64,000 bases of DNA from Enterocloster lavalensis (GTDB lineage: Bacteria; Bacillota; Clostridia; Lachnospirales; Lachnospiraceae), in assembly GCF_902364025.1 (NCBI RefSeq), contig NZ_CABJCG010000003.1, positions 124,001-188,000 on the forward strand, in the 5' to 3' direction. The translations under genes were made by a program, and so were the position numbers. The notes under the pieces are model-generated. The model saw only the letters and a list, made by a program, of their open reading frames with translations. It did no database searches and had not been told where the DNA came from. The stretch's first letter is position 1, and the number at the start of each line of letters is the position of its first letter. Shown here in pieces: positions 35,819 through 45,645 of this stretch.

Positions 35819-36961
35819 TTACTTAAAAATCCCCTTTTTTTTGGGTTTCTCCGATTCGGACGAAGCTGTGCCGTCCATGGCCTCCTCGAACTTGCGCAGT
35901 GCCTCCTTCTGAGCCTGGGTCAGGCGCTCCGGCACCTGGATCACCAGGGTCACATAGTGATCGCCCCGCACGTTGCGGTTGCGCAGCGAAGGCACACCCT
36001 TGCCTTTTAAGCGAACCTTGGTGTCTGTCTGAGTGCCGGGCTTCACCTCGTACTCCACCTCTCCGTCCACGGTCTTGATGCGGATGGCACCGCCCAAAGC
36101 CGCCTTGGTGAAGGAAATGGGCACGGTGGAATAGATGCTGGTATCCTGGCGCTTGAAGATCGGATGCTGGGAAACCACAGCCTCCACCAGCAGGTCGCCC
36201 CGTTCGCCGCCGTTCACGCCGGGTTCGCCGCCGCCGGCCTGGCGCACGCACTGGCCGTTGTCGATGCCCGCGGGAATCGGCACTTTAAAGCGCTTGCGCA
36301 CGGTCTTGTAGCCCGTGCCGTAGCAGTCCGGACAGCGCTCCTTGATGATCTGGCCGCTGCCGCCGCAGTCCGGGCAGGTCTGCACGTTCTGCACCTGGCC
36401 GAAGAAGGACTGCTGGGTGTACATGATCTTGCCCTTGCCGTTACACTTGGGGCAGGTCTGGGGAGAGGTCCCCGCTTTAGCCCCTGTGCCGTGGCAGCTG
36501 GCGCAGGTTTCCTTGAAATTGATCTCAATCTCCTTCTCGCAGCCAAAAATAGCCTCCTCAAAGGAAATCCGCACGGAGGTCCGCACATTGGCGCCCCGCA
36601 TGGGGCCGTTGTTTCTCCTGGTGGACCGGCCGGTGCCGAAAATATCGCCGAAGATATCGCCGAAAATGTCGCCCATATCCCCGGAGAAGTCGAATCCGCC
36701 GAACCCACCGGCTCCGGCTCCGGCGCCCGGGTCAAACGCAGCATGGCCGAACTGGTCGTACTGCTGACGCTTCTGAGGATCGCTGAGCACACTGTAAGCC
36801 TCGGAAGCTTCCTTAAATTTGGCCTCTGCCTCCTTGTCCCCCGGGTTCGCATCCGGATGGTACTTTTTGGCCAGAGCTCTGTATGCTTTTTTTAAAGCAT
36901 CGTCGTCCGCAGTCTTCGGAACGCCCAGAACTTCATAGTAATCTCTTTTACTCTCTGCCAT
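35819..36961 (-). CDS. dnaJ: Chaperone protein DnaJ
   Basis: A 380-residue type I Hsp40: J domain (1-70) with the HPD tripeptide in [11 protein letters not shown], a Gly/Phe-rich linker (75-115), a zinc finger with four CxxCxGxG repeats ([32 protein letters not shown]) and C-terminal substrate-binding domains. It stimulates the ATPase of DnaK. It follows dnaK by 88 bp, with a perfect hairpin in the gap, and ends the heat-shock operon. Confidence 0.97.
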   Translation of the reverse strand: MAESKRDYYEVLGVPKTADDDALKKAYRALAKKYHPDANPGDKEAEAKFKEASEAYSVLSDPQKRQQYDQFGHAAFDPGAGAGAGGFGGFDFSGDMGDIFGDIFGDIFGTGRSTRRNNGPMRGANVRTSVRISFEEAIFGCEKEIEINFKETCASCHGTGAKAGTSPQTCPKCNGKGKIMYTQQSFFGQVQNVQTCPDCGGSGQIIKERCPDCYGTGYKTVRKRFKVPIPAGIDNGQCVRQAGGGEPGVNGGERGDLLVEAVVSQHPIFKRQDTSIYSTVPISFTKAALGGAIRIKTVDGEVEYEVKPGTQTDTKVRLKGKGVPSLRNRNVRGDHYVTLVIQVPERLTQAQKEALRKFEEAMDGTASSESEKPKKKGIFK

Positions 36962-36999
36962 GTTGTCTCTACCTCGTTATCAAATATCGAACCACGCCA

Positions 37000-37023
37000 T
37001 ATGCCGGACCAGGGTCCGGCATA
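37000..37023 (-). other. Perfect hairpin between dnaK and dnaJ
   Basis: TATGCCGGACC and GGTCCGGCATA are a perfect 11-bp inverted repeat with a 2-bp loop and no T-run. It could be an mRNA processing or stability site that sets the dnaK:dnaJ ratio. Confidence 0.5.
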
Positions 37024-37049
37024 CAGCTGTCATTTATCTTTCCGTTGTC

Positions 37050-38945
<1,896 letters not shown>

Positions 38946-38962
38946 CTATCGTAAATGGTTCA

Positions 38963-39640
38963 TTAATTGGCCACTTTTACCATGCTGTGACGTACCACGG
39001 TGTCGCGGTACATATAACCCTTTAACAGCTCCTCGGCCACCACGTTCTCGCCCAGGCTCTCGTCGTCCACGTGCATCACCGCGTTGTGGAAGTTGGGGTC
39101 GAATTCCTGGCCCACGGCCTCGATGGCTTTCACGCCGGCCTCCTCCAGTGTTTTCTGGAACTGCTTATATATCTTCTCCATGCCGTCCGCAAACGGGGTG
39201 GCTTTTGCTTCTTCCGGTATGGAGGCCAACCCTCTCTCAAAGTTGTCAACCACGGGCAGAATCCGCTCGATGATGTCCCGTGCGCCCATCTCATACATGC
39301 TGGACTTTTCCTTTTCGGTCCGCTTGCGGAAGTTCTCGAATTCCGCCATCTGCCGTTTCACACGGTCGGTCAGCTCCTCGATCTTCTCATCCCGCGGATC
39401 TTTCTTTTTCTTGAAGAATCCCTTCTTCTCTTCCTTGGCGCCGCCGTTCTGATCCCCGGCCTCACCGGCGTTCTCCGGCGCGCTTCCATTTTCCGCTGCC
39501 GCGCTCTCCTGCGCCGTTTCCTGACTCTGCTCTGCGGCGTTCGCTCCGTCCGCCTCATTCACTGTCTCAGGCGCTTCGTTTTCCGGTCCCCCGGCTGTCT
39601 GTTGGTTCATCTCATCCTTATTCATGTTCTCGCTGTTCAC
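38963..39640 (-). CDS. grpE: Nucleotide exchange factor GrpE
   Basis: A 225-residue GrpE with an unusually long, acidic, low-complexity N-terminus (about 1-65, Glu/Ala/Asn-rich) before a Lys-rich patch (KKGFFKKKKDPRDEK), a coiled coil (70-115) and the C-terminal beta domain (GVKAIEAVGQEFDPNFHNAVM, GYMYRDTVVRHSMVKVAN). It releases ADP from DnaK. It starts 6 bp after hrcA. Confidence 0.95.
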   Translation of the reverse strand: MNSENMNKDEMNQQTAGGPENEAPETVNEADGANAAEQSQETAQESAAAENGSAPENAGEAGDQNGGAKEEKKGFFKKKKDPRDEKIEELTDRVKRQMAEFENFRKRTEKEKSSMYEMGARDIIERILPVVDNFERGLASIPEEAKATPFADGMEKIYKQFQKTLEEAGVKAIEAVGQEFDPNFHNAVMHVDDESLGENVVAEELLKGYMYRDTVVRHSMVKVAN

Positions 39641-39646
39641 CGTCTA

Positions 39647-40693
39647 TCACCTTTCATCCTTTTTAAACGCCCCGTCCAGTTGGTTCATGAGATTCTGCAT
39701 GGTTCTGAGCACCTTCTCATAATCCATCCGCTTGGGTCCGATAATCCCGATGGTTCCGCGCAGACCGCCGCCCAGATCGTAATTGGCGGTGACCACGCTG
39801 CAATCCTTCATGGACTGAACCGGAGTCTCGTCTCCGATATATACCTGAATCCCTGAATCGCCGTCCGAGTTGGCGTTCACCTCGGCCACGAACTCCTGCA
39901 GCACCTCCTGGTGCTCCAGCGTTCCGATCAGCCGGCTAGCCTTGTCGCCCTCGGAGAGCTCCGGGTACTTAAATATGTTGGTGGCGCCGCTGGTGTAAAT
40001 CTGCAGGTCCTCACCGCCGGCCCGTATGGCCTCGGCCACCTCGTTGAGTACCAGCTCCACCACCTCCCGGTGGGCGCCGGCGTCAACCTTCAGCTTGCTG
40101 ATCACATCCAGGTTGATCTCCTCGATGGTCAGCCCGTTTAAGCTGCTGTTGAGGAGTATGTTCAGATTCAACAGCTCCTCGTCCGTCAGGTTATCGCTGA
40201 TGTCGATCATCGTGTTCTTGATAATGTTTCCTTCCACCACCACGACCACCAAAAGCTTGCGCTCCTCCATCTTGGAGAGCTGGATAAACTTCAGCTTGGT
40301 CTTGTGGTAGCTGGGTCCGCTGATCATGGCCGCGTAATTGGTGTTGCTGGCCAGGACCTGGGCCATCCGTCTGAGCACCAGCTCCAGCTTGTCGACCTTC
40401 TGGACCATCATCTCCTTGAACTCCATGACCTCGTTGTCCTTTTCCAGTTCAATCTGGTCCACATAGAAGCGATAGCCCTTGTCGGAGGGAATTCTCCCCG
40501 CCGACGTGTGCGGCTGGATAATGTAACCCATGTCCTCAAGATCGGACATCTCATTGCGGATCGTGGCGGAACTCAGCTTTAAATCGGAATACTTGGAAAT
40601 GGTTCTGGAACCCACCGGCTCCCCCGTTTCCAGGTAAGTCTTGATGATCGCTTTTAAAATTGTGACTTTCCGGTCATCCAGTTCCATCGCCAT
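39647..40693 (-). CDS. hrcA: Heat-inducible transcription repressor HrcA
   Basis: A 348-residue repressor with an N-terminal winged helix (LDDRKVTILKAII, YLETGEPVGSRTISKY, SSATIRNEMSDLEDMGYI) and the HrcA GAF-like dimerisation domain. It binds the CIRCE operator when folded by GroEL and releases it on heat shock. ATG at 40693 follows AAAGGCGG; ATG at 40687 is an alternative. First gene of the operon hrcA-grpE-dnaK-dnaJ, which it represses. Confidence 0.96.
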   Translation of the reverse strand: MAMELDDRKVTILKAIIKTYLETGEPVGSRTISKYSDLKLSSATIRNEMSDLEDMGYIIQPHTSAGRIPSDKGYRFYVDQIELEKDNEVMEFKEMMVQKVDKLELVLRRMAQVLASNTNYAAMISGPSYHKTKLKFIQLSKMEERKLLVVVVVEGNIIKNTMIDISDNLTDEELLNLNILLNSSLNGLTIEEINLDVISKLKVDAGAHREVVELVLNEVAEAIRAGGEDLQIYTSGATNIFKYPELSEGDKASRLIGTLEHQEVLQEFVAEVNANSDGDSGIQVYIGDETPVQSMKDCSVVTANYDLGGGLRGTIGIIGPKRMDYEKVLRTMQNLMNQLDGAFKKDER

Positions 40694-40718
40694 ACCTGCA
40701 CCGCCTTTCCGCTTGTTA

Positions 40719-40745
40719 TTAGCACTCAACTCTTCAGAGTGCTAA
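40719..40745. promoter_or_regulatory. CIRCE operator
   Basis: TTAGCACTC, nine bases, GAGTGCTAA: a perfect CIRCE inverted repeat, 26 bp before the hrcA start and just downstream of its promoter. It is the HrcA binding site. Confidence 0.98.
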
Positions 40746-40759
40746 CATCTACATTTCAT

Positions 40760-40788
40760 AATATATTCCTTTTTAATTTATTTGTCAA
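40760..40788 (-). promoter_or_regulatory. Promoter of the hrcA operon
   Basis: On the minus strand TTGACA (40783-40788), 17 bp and TATATT (40760-40765), immediately upstream of CIRCE. Confidence 0.85.
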
Positions 40789-40989
40789 TATGCATTTCTA
40801 AAAATTTTATAACCTTTTCGCCCGCCGCCGGTATTCCCCCTACTGTAAATAAGGCATATCCTGTAACTTTCTCCCACCATCCCCCTATATCTATGGCTTT
40901 CTCCCCCACTTTTCCTTGAAAATCCACTAATTTCCAGGGTTCTTTTCCCATTTTTCACAATTTTGTAAATCCCACTTAACGACTTTTAC

Positions 40990-41017
40990 TTGACATTTAA
41001 CAATTTTGTAATATAAT
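40990..41017 (+). promoter_or_regulatory. Promoter of the first 3D-domain gene
   Basis: TTGACA (40990-40995), 16 bp and TATAAT (41012-41017). The 200 bp between this and the hrcA promoter is A/T-rich, with no gene seen. Confidence 0.8.
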
Positions 41018-41067
41018 GTTAAATACACATATTAACTGTCGATTCATTGAGAATGCGAGGCAAACAT

Positions 41068-41667
41068 ATGCGAATTAAATCGAATAAGGTTCTTGCAGCC
41101 ATGACGCTGGCCGCCTGCATGCTGTTTACCCTTCCCGCCTACGGCGCCCAGGGCAGCGTGGTGGAGCCCCGCCCGGAGACGGTACAGTCCGCCGGGGAAA
41201 ACGCAGCTGTTGGAACGAATGTCACGGTAGCAAACGAAGCTGACGCCCCGGAGGATAACGGGACACTTCATATTACCAGTACCGGTTCCGGCAAAAGCCA
41301 GGTCCGGTTCGACGAGGACGACGCGTACGTGGACGCCGGCCCCGGCGCGGTGAAAAACCAGGAACCGGACAAAAACAGCGGCGAGTCCCTGGGGACCTTC
41401 ACCATCACAGGTTACTGCGGGTGCGACGCCTGTTCCGGAGGACACAACCTGACCTACTCCGGCACCACGCCCCAGCCGAATCACACGATCTCCGCGGATT
41501 TGAACCTGTTTCCGCTGGGAACCAAGCTTCTGATTGACGGCACCGTCTACACCGTGGAGGATATGGGCTCCGCTGTGAACGGCAGGAAGCTGGATATCTA
41601 CTACGCGACCCACGATGAAGCGCTGGCCGCCGGCATGTACACCGCGGAGGTATTCCGGGCCGACTGA
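41068..41667 (+). CDS. Secreted 3D-domain protein 1
   Basis: A 199-residue secreted protein: signal peptide (1-27, ending AYGA), an acidic linker, and a C-terminal 3D domain with GTFTITGYCGCDACSGG, HTISADLNLFPLGTKLLIDG, YTVEDMGSAVNGRKLDIYY. The three aspartates that name the domain are present (SADL, EDMG, LDIYY). The 3D fold is shared with MltA-type lytic transglycosylases, so cell-wall cleavage is the likely role. The start at 41068 follows GCGAGG; an in-frame ATG at 41047 is less likely. A second 3D gene lies 446 bp downstream. Confidence 0.88.
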   Translation: MRIKSNKVLAAMTLAACMLFTLPAYGAQGSVVEPRPETVQSAGENAAVGTNVTVANEADAPEDNGTLHITSTGSGKSQVRFDEDDAYVDAGPGAVKNQEPDKNSGESLGTFTITGYCGCDACSGGHNLTYSGTTPQPNHTISADLNLFPLGTKLLIDGTVYTVEDMGSAVNGRKLDIYYATHDEALAAGMYTAEVFRAD

Positions 41668-41704
41668 TGATTCCATTTTAAAATTGAATATTGTATGAAA
41701 CGCT

Positions 41705-41759
41705 GCAGAGCAGCTGGCCTCCGGCACCGAGCCGGACGGACAGCTGCTCTGTTTTGTTT
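41705..41759 (+). terminator. Intrinsic terminator after 3D-domain gene 1
   Basis: GCAGAGCAGCTG and CAGCTGCTCTG form the outer stem around an inner CCGGC/GCCGG hairpin, followed by TTTTGTTT. Confidence 0.85.
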
Positions 41760-41800
41760 GAATGTAATGGGCCGCTGGCGCAGCCTGCGGGTAATTGTTG
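41757..41800. repeat. REP-like imperfect palindrome, copy 3
   Basis: TGTAATGGGCCGCTGGCGCA then GCCTGCGGGTAATTG, in the opposite orientation to copies 1 and 2. It lies immediately after the terminator. The remaining 300 bp to the next gene is A/T-rich; a TTGACA at about 41988 with a TATGAT/TAAAAA region may be the promoter of the second 3D gene. Confidence 0.78.
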
Positions 41801-42112
41801 GGTGCAAAAAACGCAGGAAACCGTCCGAAGAATTTTGGCTTTCCGGAACCTTTTTACGGAATTTGCAAATCCGCAAATCGCGGACACAGTGTTTTGTGCT
41901 GCGGACATATCATGTGCATTTTGTAAATATTTTACATTTCTGTAATATTTTTGTCCATTTTCTTCCGGTATTTCCATTTATTTCCTTGACAGCTCCTAAA
42001 AAGTATGATAAAAATGTGGTTATTGCTCATATATTACAAAAGTGTTACATATTATGTAATAAGTTTTAAATTTCTATTCCATTTATTACATGAGCAATCA
42101 GGAGGTACTGAC

Positions 42113-42850
42113 ATGAAACTTAGAACAATGATAACAGGAGCAATCCTCACCTTAAGCCTGCTGGCCGCATCCGCCACCACGGCATTTGCCGCGGTTCCCA
42201 GAGGCCGGCTGGAAAAGGTTTCCGACTCCGCGATCACCGGCTGGGCATATAACAAAGATCTCCCCAACTCCCCCATCGATTGCACCGTAGCTGTGTTCAA
42301 CAAGGCCACCGGCGAGGAAGTGTTCCGCCAGCGGGTAACCGCGGGGGAATACCGTGAAAAGCTGGAGAGCCAGGGAAAAGGCAACGGCTGCCACGGATTC
42401 ACCATTCCCATGGACTGGTCCTCCCTTCCGGACGGCGAGTACCGGGTGGAAGGTTATGTGGGCGATTCGGATTTTGCCAACACCATGAACCACACCAAGG
42501 GCGATCCCCAGGCCCAGGCTCAGGCCCAGAAAACCGCGGGAAACCAGAATCTGATTCCGCTGGGTGTTTTTAAGACAACCGGTTACTGTCCCTGCCGCGC
42601 CTGTTCCGAGGGCTGGGGCCGCCATACCTGCACCGGAGCCATCGCCGCGGCCAGCCACACGGTGGCCGTGGACCCCAAGGTGATTCCCTTCGGCTCCAAA
42701 CTCATGATCAACGGCGTGGTGTACACGGCCGAGGACCGCGGAGGCGGCGTCAGAGGCAACCACATCGACATTTTCTTCAACACCCACGGCGAGACGCTTC
42801 AGCACGGAACCCAGAACGCGGAAGTCTATCTGATCCCGTCTCAGGCGTAA
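42113..42850 (+). CDS. Secreted 3D-domain protein 2
   Basis: A 245-residue secreted protein: signal peptide (1-25, ending TTAFA), a small beta domain resembling an Ig-like carbohydrate-active module (SAITGWAYNKDLPNSPIDC, YRVEGYVGD), a short Gln/Ala linker (QAQAQAQKTAG) and a 3D domain (FKTTGYCPCRACSEGWG, HTVAVDPKVIPFGSKLMING, YTAEDRGGGVRGNHIDIFF). The aspartates of the domain are conserved. It is likely a wall-acting lytic transglycosylase relative. CAGGAGGTACTGAC precedes the ATG; the upstream open frame is intergenic. Confidence 0.88.
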   Translation: MKLRTMITGAILTLSLLAASATTAFAAVPRGRLEKVSDSAITGWAYNKDLPNSPIDCTVAVFNKATGEEVFRQRVTAGEYREKLESQGKGNGCHGFTIPMDWSSLPDGEYRVEGYVGDSDFANTMNHTKGDPQAQAQAQKTAGNQNLIPLGVFKTTGYCPCRACSEGWGRHTCTGAIAAASHTVAVDPKVIPFGSKLMINGVVYTAEDRGGGVRGNHIDIFFNTHGETLQHGTQNAEVYLIPSQA

Positions 42851-42861
42851 CGAACCATCCC

Positions 42862-43983
42862 CTACCGGTTTTGCCCGGCTCCATCGGCCGGACAGGGCCG
42901 GTTTTTCAGTTTTACGGCCAGGTAGAGCACCGCCGCGTCCCTGAATCTGCGGGGATTAAAGCCGGTTTTCCGCCCGATGCGGTCCAGGCGGTACTGCAGG
43001 GTATTCTTGTGCAGGAACAGGCGGGCGCAGGCTCCGGAGAGGGACATGTCCTCCTCAAAGTAGACGGCCAAAAGCTCCAGCTCCTCCTCCGTCAGCCCGG
43101 CCGCCGTCTTTTGCAGAAATTCCTCCCGGCTGGCCCGGGAAACCCGCGAGAGCAGAATTTCCAGCGTCAGCTGATCGTACACCGCGTAATTTTCCTGGGA
43201 TCCCCGCAGGCTTTCCAGAGCGGTAAGGCCGGACTCATAGGAGTCTGCCAACTCCTCCAAGGGCACCGCCTTGCCCACTCCCACCTTCAAATCACGTTCC
43301 CTCCCGGCGCAGAAGGCCTTAAGCATCCCCTCCGTCCGGACAAAATCGCCCTCCTCCAGCACCGCCAGATACTCGTCCGGGTAGTTCCGGGTGTACAGGC
43401 AGGCCCGTGCCCGCTCAAACAGGCGGCGGATGTCCTGGTCCAGCACAGCGCCGTCCGCCGCGTAAGGGCGGCCGTATACCCGGATCACAGCCACCCGCTT
43501 CCCCGTGTCCCGTGCAATCCCCCACTCCGCGAGAGCCTCCTTCAGATATTCCTCCGCTATTGACTCCCTGCGGATCAGCCCGTTAATCACGTAGCTGCGG
43601 CGCTCCTCCTGGGTGCGTGAAAATGCGCCGATCTCCCGTTCCCGGATCAGAAGTCCGGTGATGCGCTCCGCCAGGCGGGCGTACGTTCGCACCTCACCGG
43701 GCGGTCCGCTGATGCCGATCACCGCCACCATGGAGCCGTTGTGGTATACCGGCAGGTTCACCCCCTTCTGGGTCCCGGTAAACCGGTCGTCCGCCTCCAC
43801 CTCAATGGCCTTTCCCGCCACCGCCGCCTGCCGGCCGATCTCATGGTAGGAGCCGATCCTGCCCGCGTCCGTGCTGGCGTAAATCAGGCCCGAGCCGTCG
43901 ATAAAGTTCACATTCTGCCCGCACACGTCCTTCACCGTATCCACGATCTGCTGTGCCAGCTTCCGGTCAATCTGCTCATTCAT
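42862..43983 (-). CDS. cdaR: CdaR-type sugar diacid regulator
   Basis: A 373-residue activator. An N-terminal sugar-diacid recognition domain (1-130; VDTVKDVCGQNVNFIDGSG, GVNLPVYHNGSMVAVIGI) is joined to a middle GGDEF-like region and a C-terminal PucR-type helix-turn-helix (DMSLSGACARLFLHKNTLQYR, RIGRKTGFNPRRFRDA). Relatives respond to glycerate, glucarate or galactarate. It is divergent from the glycerate kinase gene, which it very probably activates. Confidence 0.9.
   Translation of the reverse strand: MNEQIDRKLAQQIVDTVKDVCGQNVNFIDGSGLIYASTDAGRIGSYHEIGRQAAVAGKAIEVEADDRFTGTQKGVNLPVYHNGSMVAVIGISGPPGEVRTYARLAERITGLLIREREIGAFSRTQEERRSYVINGLIRRESIAEEYLKEALAEWGIARDTGKRVAVIRVYGRPYAADGAVLDQDIRRLFERARACLYTRNYPDEYLAVLEEGDFVRTEGMLKAFCAGRERDLKVGVGKAVPLEELADSYESGLTALESLRGSQENYAVYDQLTLEILLSRVSRASREEFLQKTAAGLTEEELELLAVYFEEDMSLSGACARLFLHKNTLQYRLDRIGRKTGFNPRRFRDAAVLYLAVKLKNRPCPADGAGQNR
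42864..42907 (+). terminator. Intrinsic terminator after 3D-domain gene 2
   Basis: ACCGG..CCGGC and GCCGG..CCGGT pair, followed by TTTTTC. It overlaps the 3' coding end of the convergent cdaR gene. Confidence 0.65.
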
Positions 43984-44172
43984 GGTATTCCCCGCCCTCC
44001 CGATGAATCTCTCTGGTCTGTCTGATTTATTATAGCGTATCTTTGTTATTCATACCAGATTTTTTTGTAAAATCGCAAAATATTCAGTATCTGTAATATT
44101 TTTTCCCAGTTGCCGATCTGTTATAGTGGAGACAGATCACAATACAATTTCAGAAAGCAGGGAGGCAGAAAT

Positions 44173-45321
44173 ATGAACGCAGTGGTAGCAATCGACTCTT
44201 TAAAAGGAAGCCTGACTTCCATGGAAGCGGGCCGGGCGGTCTGCGAGGGCATCCGCCGGGTTTACCCAGACGCGGTGGTGTCCGTGCGTCCGCTGGCGGA
44301 TGGCGGCGAGGGCACGGTGGAAGCCCTGGTCAGCGGAATGAACGGTGAGCTTCGCACCATCACCGTCACCGGTCCCCTGGGCCAGCCCTTGGAGTGCTCC
44401 TACGGGATCATCGGCAGCTCCGGCACCGCGGTGATCGAGATGTCCGCGGCAGCCGGGCTTCCCCTGGTTCCCGAACAGGACCGTAATCCCCTTCTCACCA
44501 CCACCTACGGCGTGGGCGAAATGATCCGGGATGCCATTGCAAGGGGCTGCCGACGCTTTATCGTTGGCATAGGCGGCAGCGCCACCAACGACGGGGGAGC
44601 CGGTATGCTTCAGGCGCTGGGATACGACTTTCTGGACAGCGACGGTAAGCCGATTCCCCAGGGCGCCGCGGGGCTTAAGCACCTGGCCACCATCGGCTCG
44701 GACAACGTGCTGCCGGAGCTTTCCCAGTGCCGGTTCTGCGTGGCCTGCGACGTAACCAATCCCCTCTGCGGGGAATTGGGAGCCAGCGCCATCTACGGCC
44801 CCCAGAAGGGCGCCACGCCGGAGATGGTCCGGCAGATGGACCTTTGGCTGGGCCGCTACGCGGCGCTGGCCGCCAAGACCTTTCCCAGGGCCGACGCCAG
44901 CTTTCCGGGCACCGGGGCCGCAGGCGGGCTGGGATTCGCCTTCCTCACCTTCACGGACGCGGTTCTGGAATCCGGAATCCACATCGTGCTGGAGGAAACC
45001 CACCTGGCGGACTACATCCGCAACGCGGACCTGGTGATCACCGGTGAAGGCCGCCTGGACGGCCAGACCGCCATGGGCAAGGCCCCGGTGGGCGTGGCCG
45101 GGTTGGCCAAACAGTTCGGCAAACCGGTGCTGGCCTTCGCGGGCTGCGTCACCGAGGACGCCGTCGCCTGCAATCAGAAGGGCATCGACGCCTTCTTCCC
45201 CATCCTGCGGACCGTAACCACCCTGTCCGAGGCTATGGAGCCCGGAACCGCAATGAAAAATATGGCCGGCGCGGCCGAACAGGCGATGCGGCTGTGGAAA
45301 GCCTGCCGGGAAGCCCGGTAA
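44173..45321 (+). CDS. glxK: Glycerate 2-kinase (GarK/GlxK family)
   Basis: A 382-residue type I glycerate kinase phosphorylating glycerate with ATP. AIDSLKGSLTSMEAGRAV, RPLADGGEGTVEAL, FIVGIGGSATNDGGAGML, ACDVTNPLCGE, GPQKGATPEMV and VITGEGRLDGQTAMGKAP are all family blocks. The start at 44173 follows GGGAGG. It is divergent from cdaR, the standard partner. A TTATAGT -10-like element lies near 44120. Confidence 0.94.
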   Translation: MNAVVAIDSLKGSLTSMEAGRAVCEGIRRVYPDAVVSVRPLADGGEGTVEALVSGMNGELRTITVTGPLGQPLECSYGIIGSSGTAVIEMSAAAGLPLVPEQDRNPLLTTTYGVGEMIRDAIARGCRRFIVGIGGSATNDGGAGMLQALGYDFLDSDGKPIPQGAAGLKHLATIGSDNVLPELSQCRFCVACDVTNPLCGELGASAIYGPQKGATPEMVRQMDLWLGRYAALAAKTFPRADASFPGTGAAGGLGFAFLTFTDAVLESGIHIVLEETHLADYIRNADLVITGEGRLDGQTAMGKAPVGVAGLAKQFGKPVLAFAGCVTEDAVACNQKGIDAFFPILRTVTTLSEAMEPGTAMKNMAGAAEQAMRLWKACREAR

Positions 45322-45408
45322 GAGGGTGAAAGAAGGCGACGCGATGGGCTGGCGGTGTGATGGCCTGGCGGCGGGTTGGACCGGCGGCGGGTTGGACCGA
45401 CGGCGGGT

Positions 45409-45552
45409 TGGCCTGGCGATGTGATGGCCTGGCGGTGGGTTAGACCGGCGGCGGGTTGGCCTGGCGATGTGATGGCCTGGCGGCGGGTTAGACCGGCGGC
45501 GGGTTGGCCTGGCGATGTGATGGCCTGGCGGCGGGTTAGACCGGCGGCGGGT
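45409..45552. repeat. 48-bp tandem repeat array, three full units
   Basis: Units begin at 45409, 45457 and 45505, each opening TGGCCTGGCGATGTGATGG and continuing with CGGCGGGTTAGACC and GGCGGCGGGTT. Units 2 and 3 are almost identical; unit 1 has two changes. Degenerate pieces extend the array from about 45350 to 45560. The unit is a multiple of three, so frames stay open on both strands, but no ribosome binding site or family supports a gene. Confidence 0.9.
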
Positions 45553-45572
45553 TGGTCTGGCGGCAGACCGCC

Positions 45573-45626
45573 AAAAGGGGCGCAGCCCGGAAACTCACAT
45601 AAAGTTTCCGGGCCGCGCCCCTTTTT
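45573..45626. terminator. Bidirectional terminator between glxK and the SpoIID-like gene
   Basis: AAAAGGGGCGC and GCGCCCCTTTTT with inner GCCCGGAAACT/AGTTTCCGGGC form a very long stem, T-flanked on both strands. Confidence 0.9.
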
Positions 45627-45645
45627 GTCCCTGTATGCAACCAAT

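Noticed and set aside
45336..45560. The regular repeats considered as a CRISPR array
   Set aside because: Units are contiguous with no unique spacers, and no cas genes are nearby.
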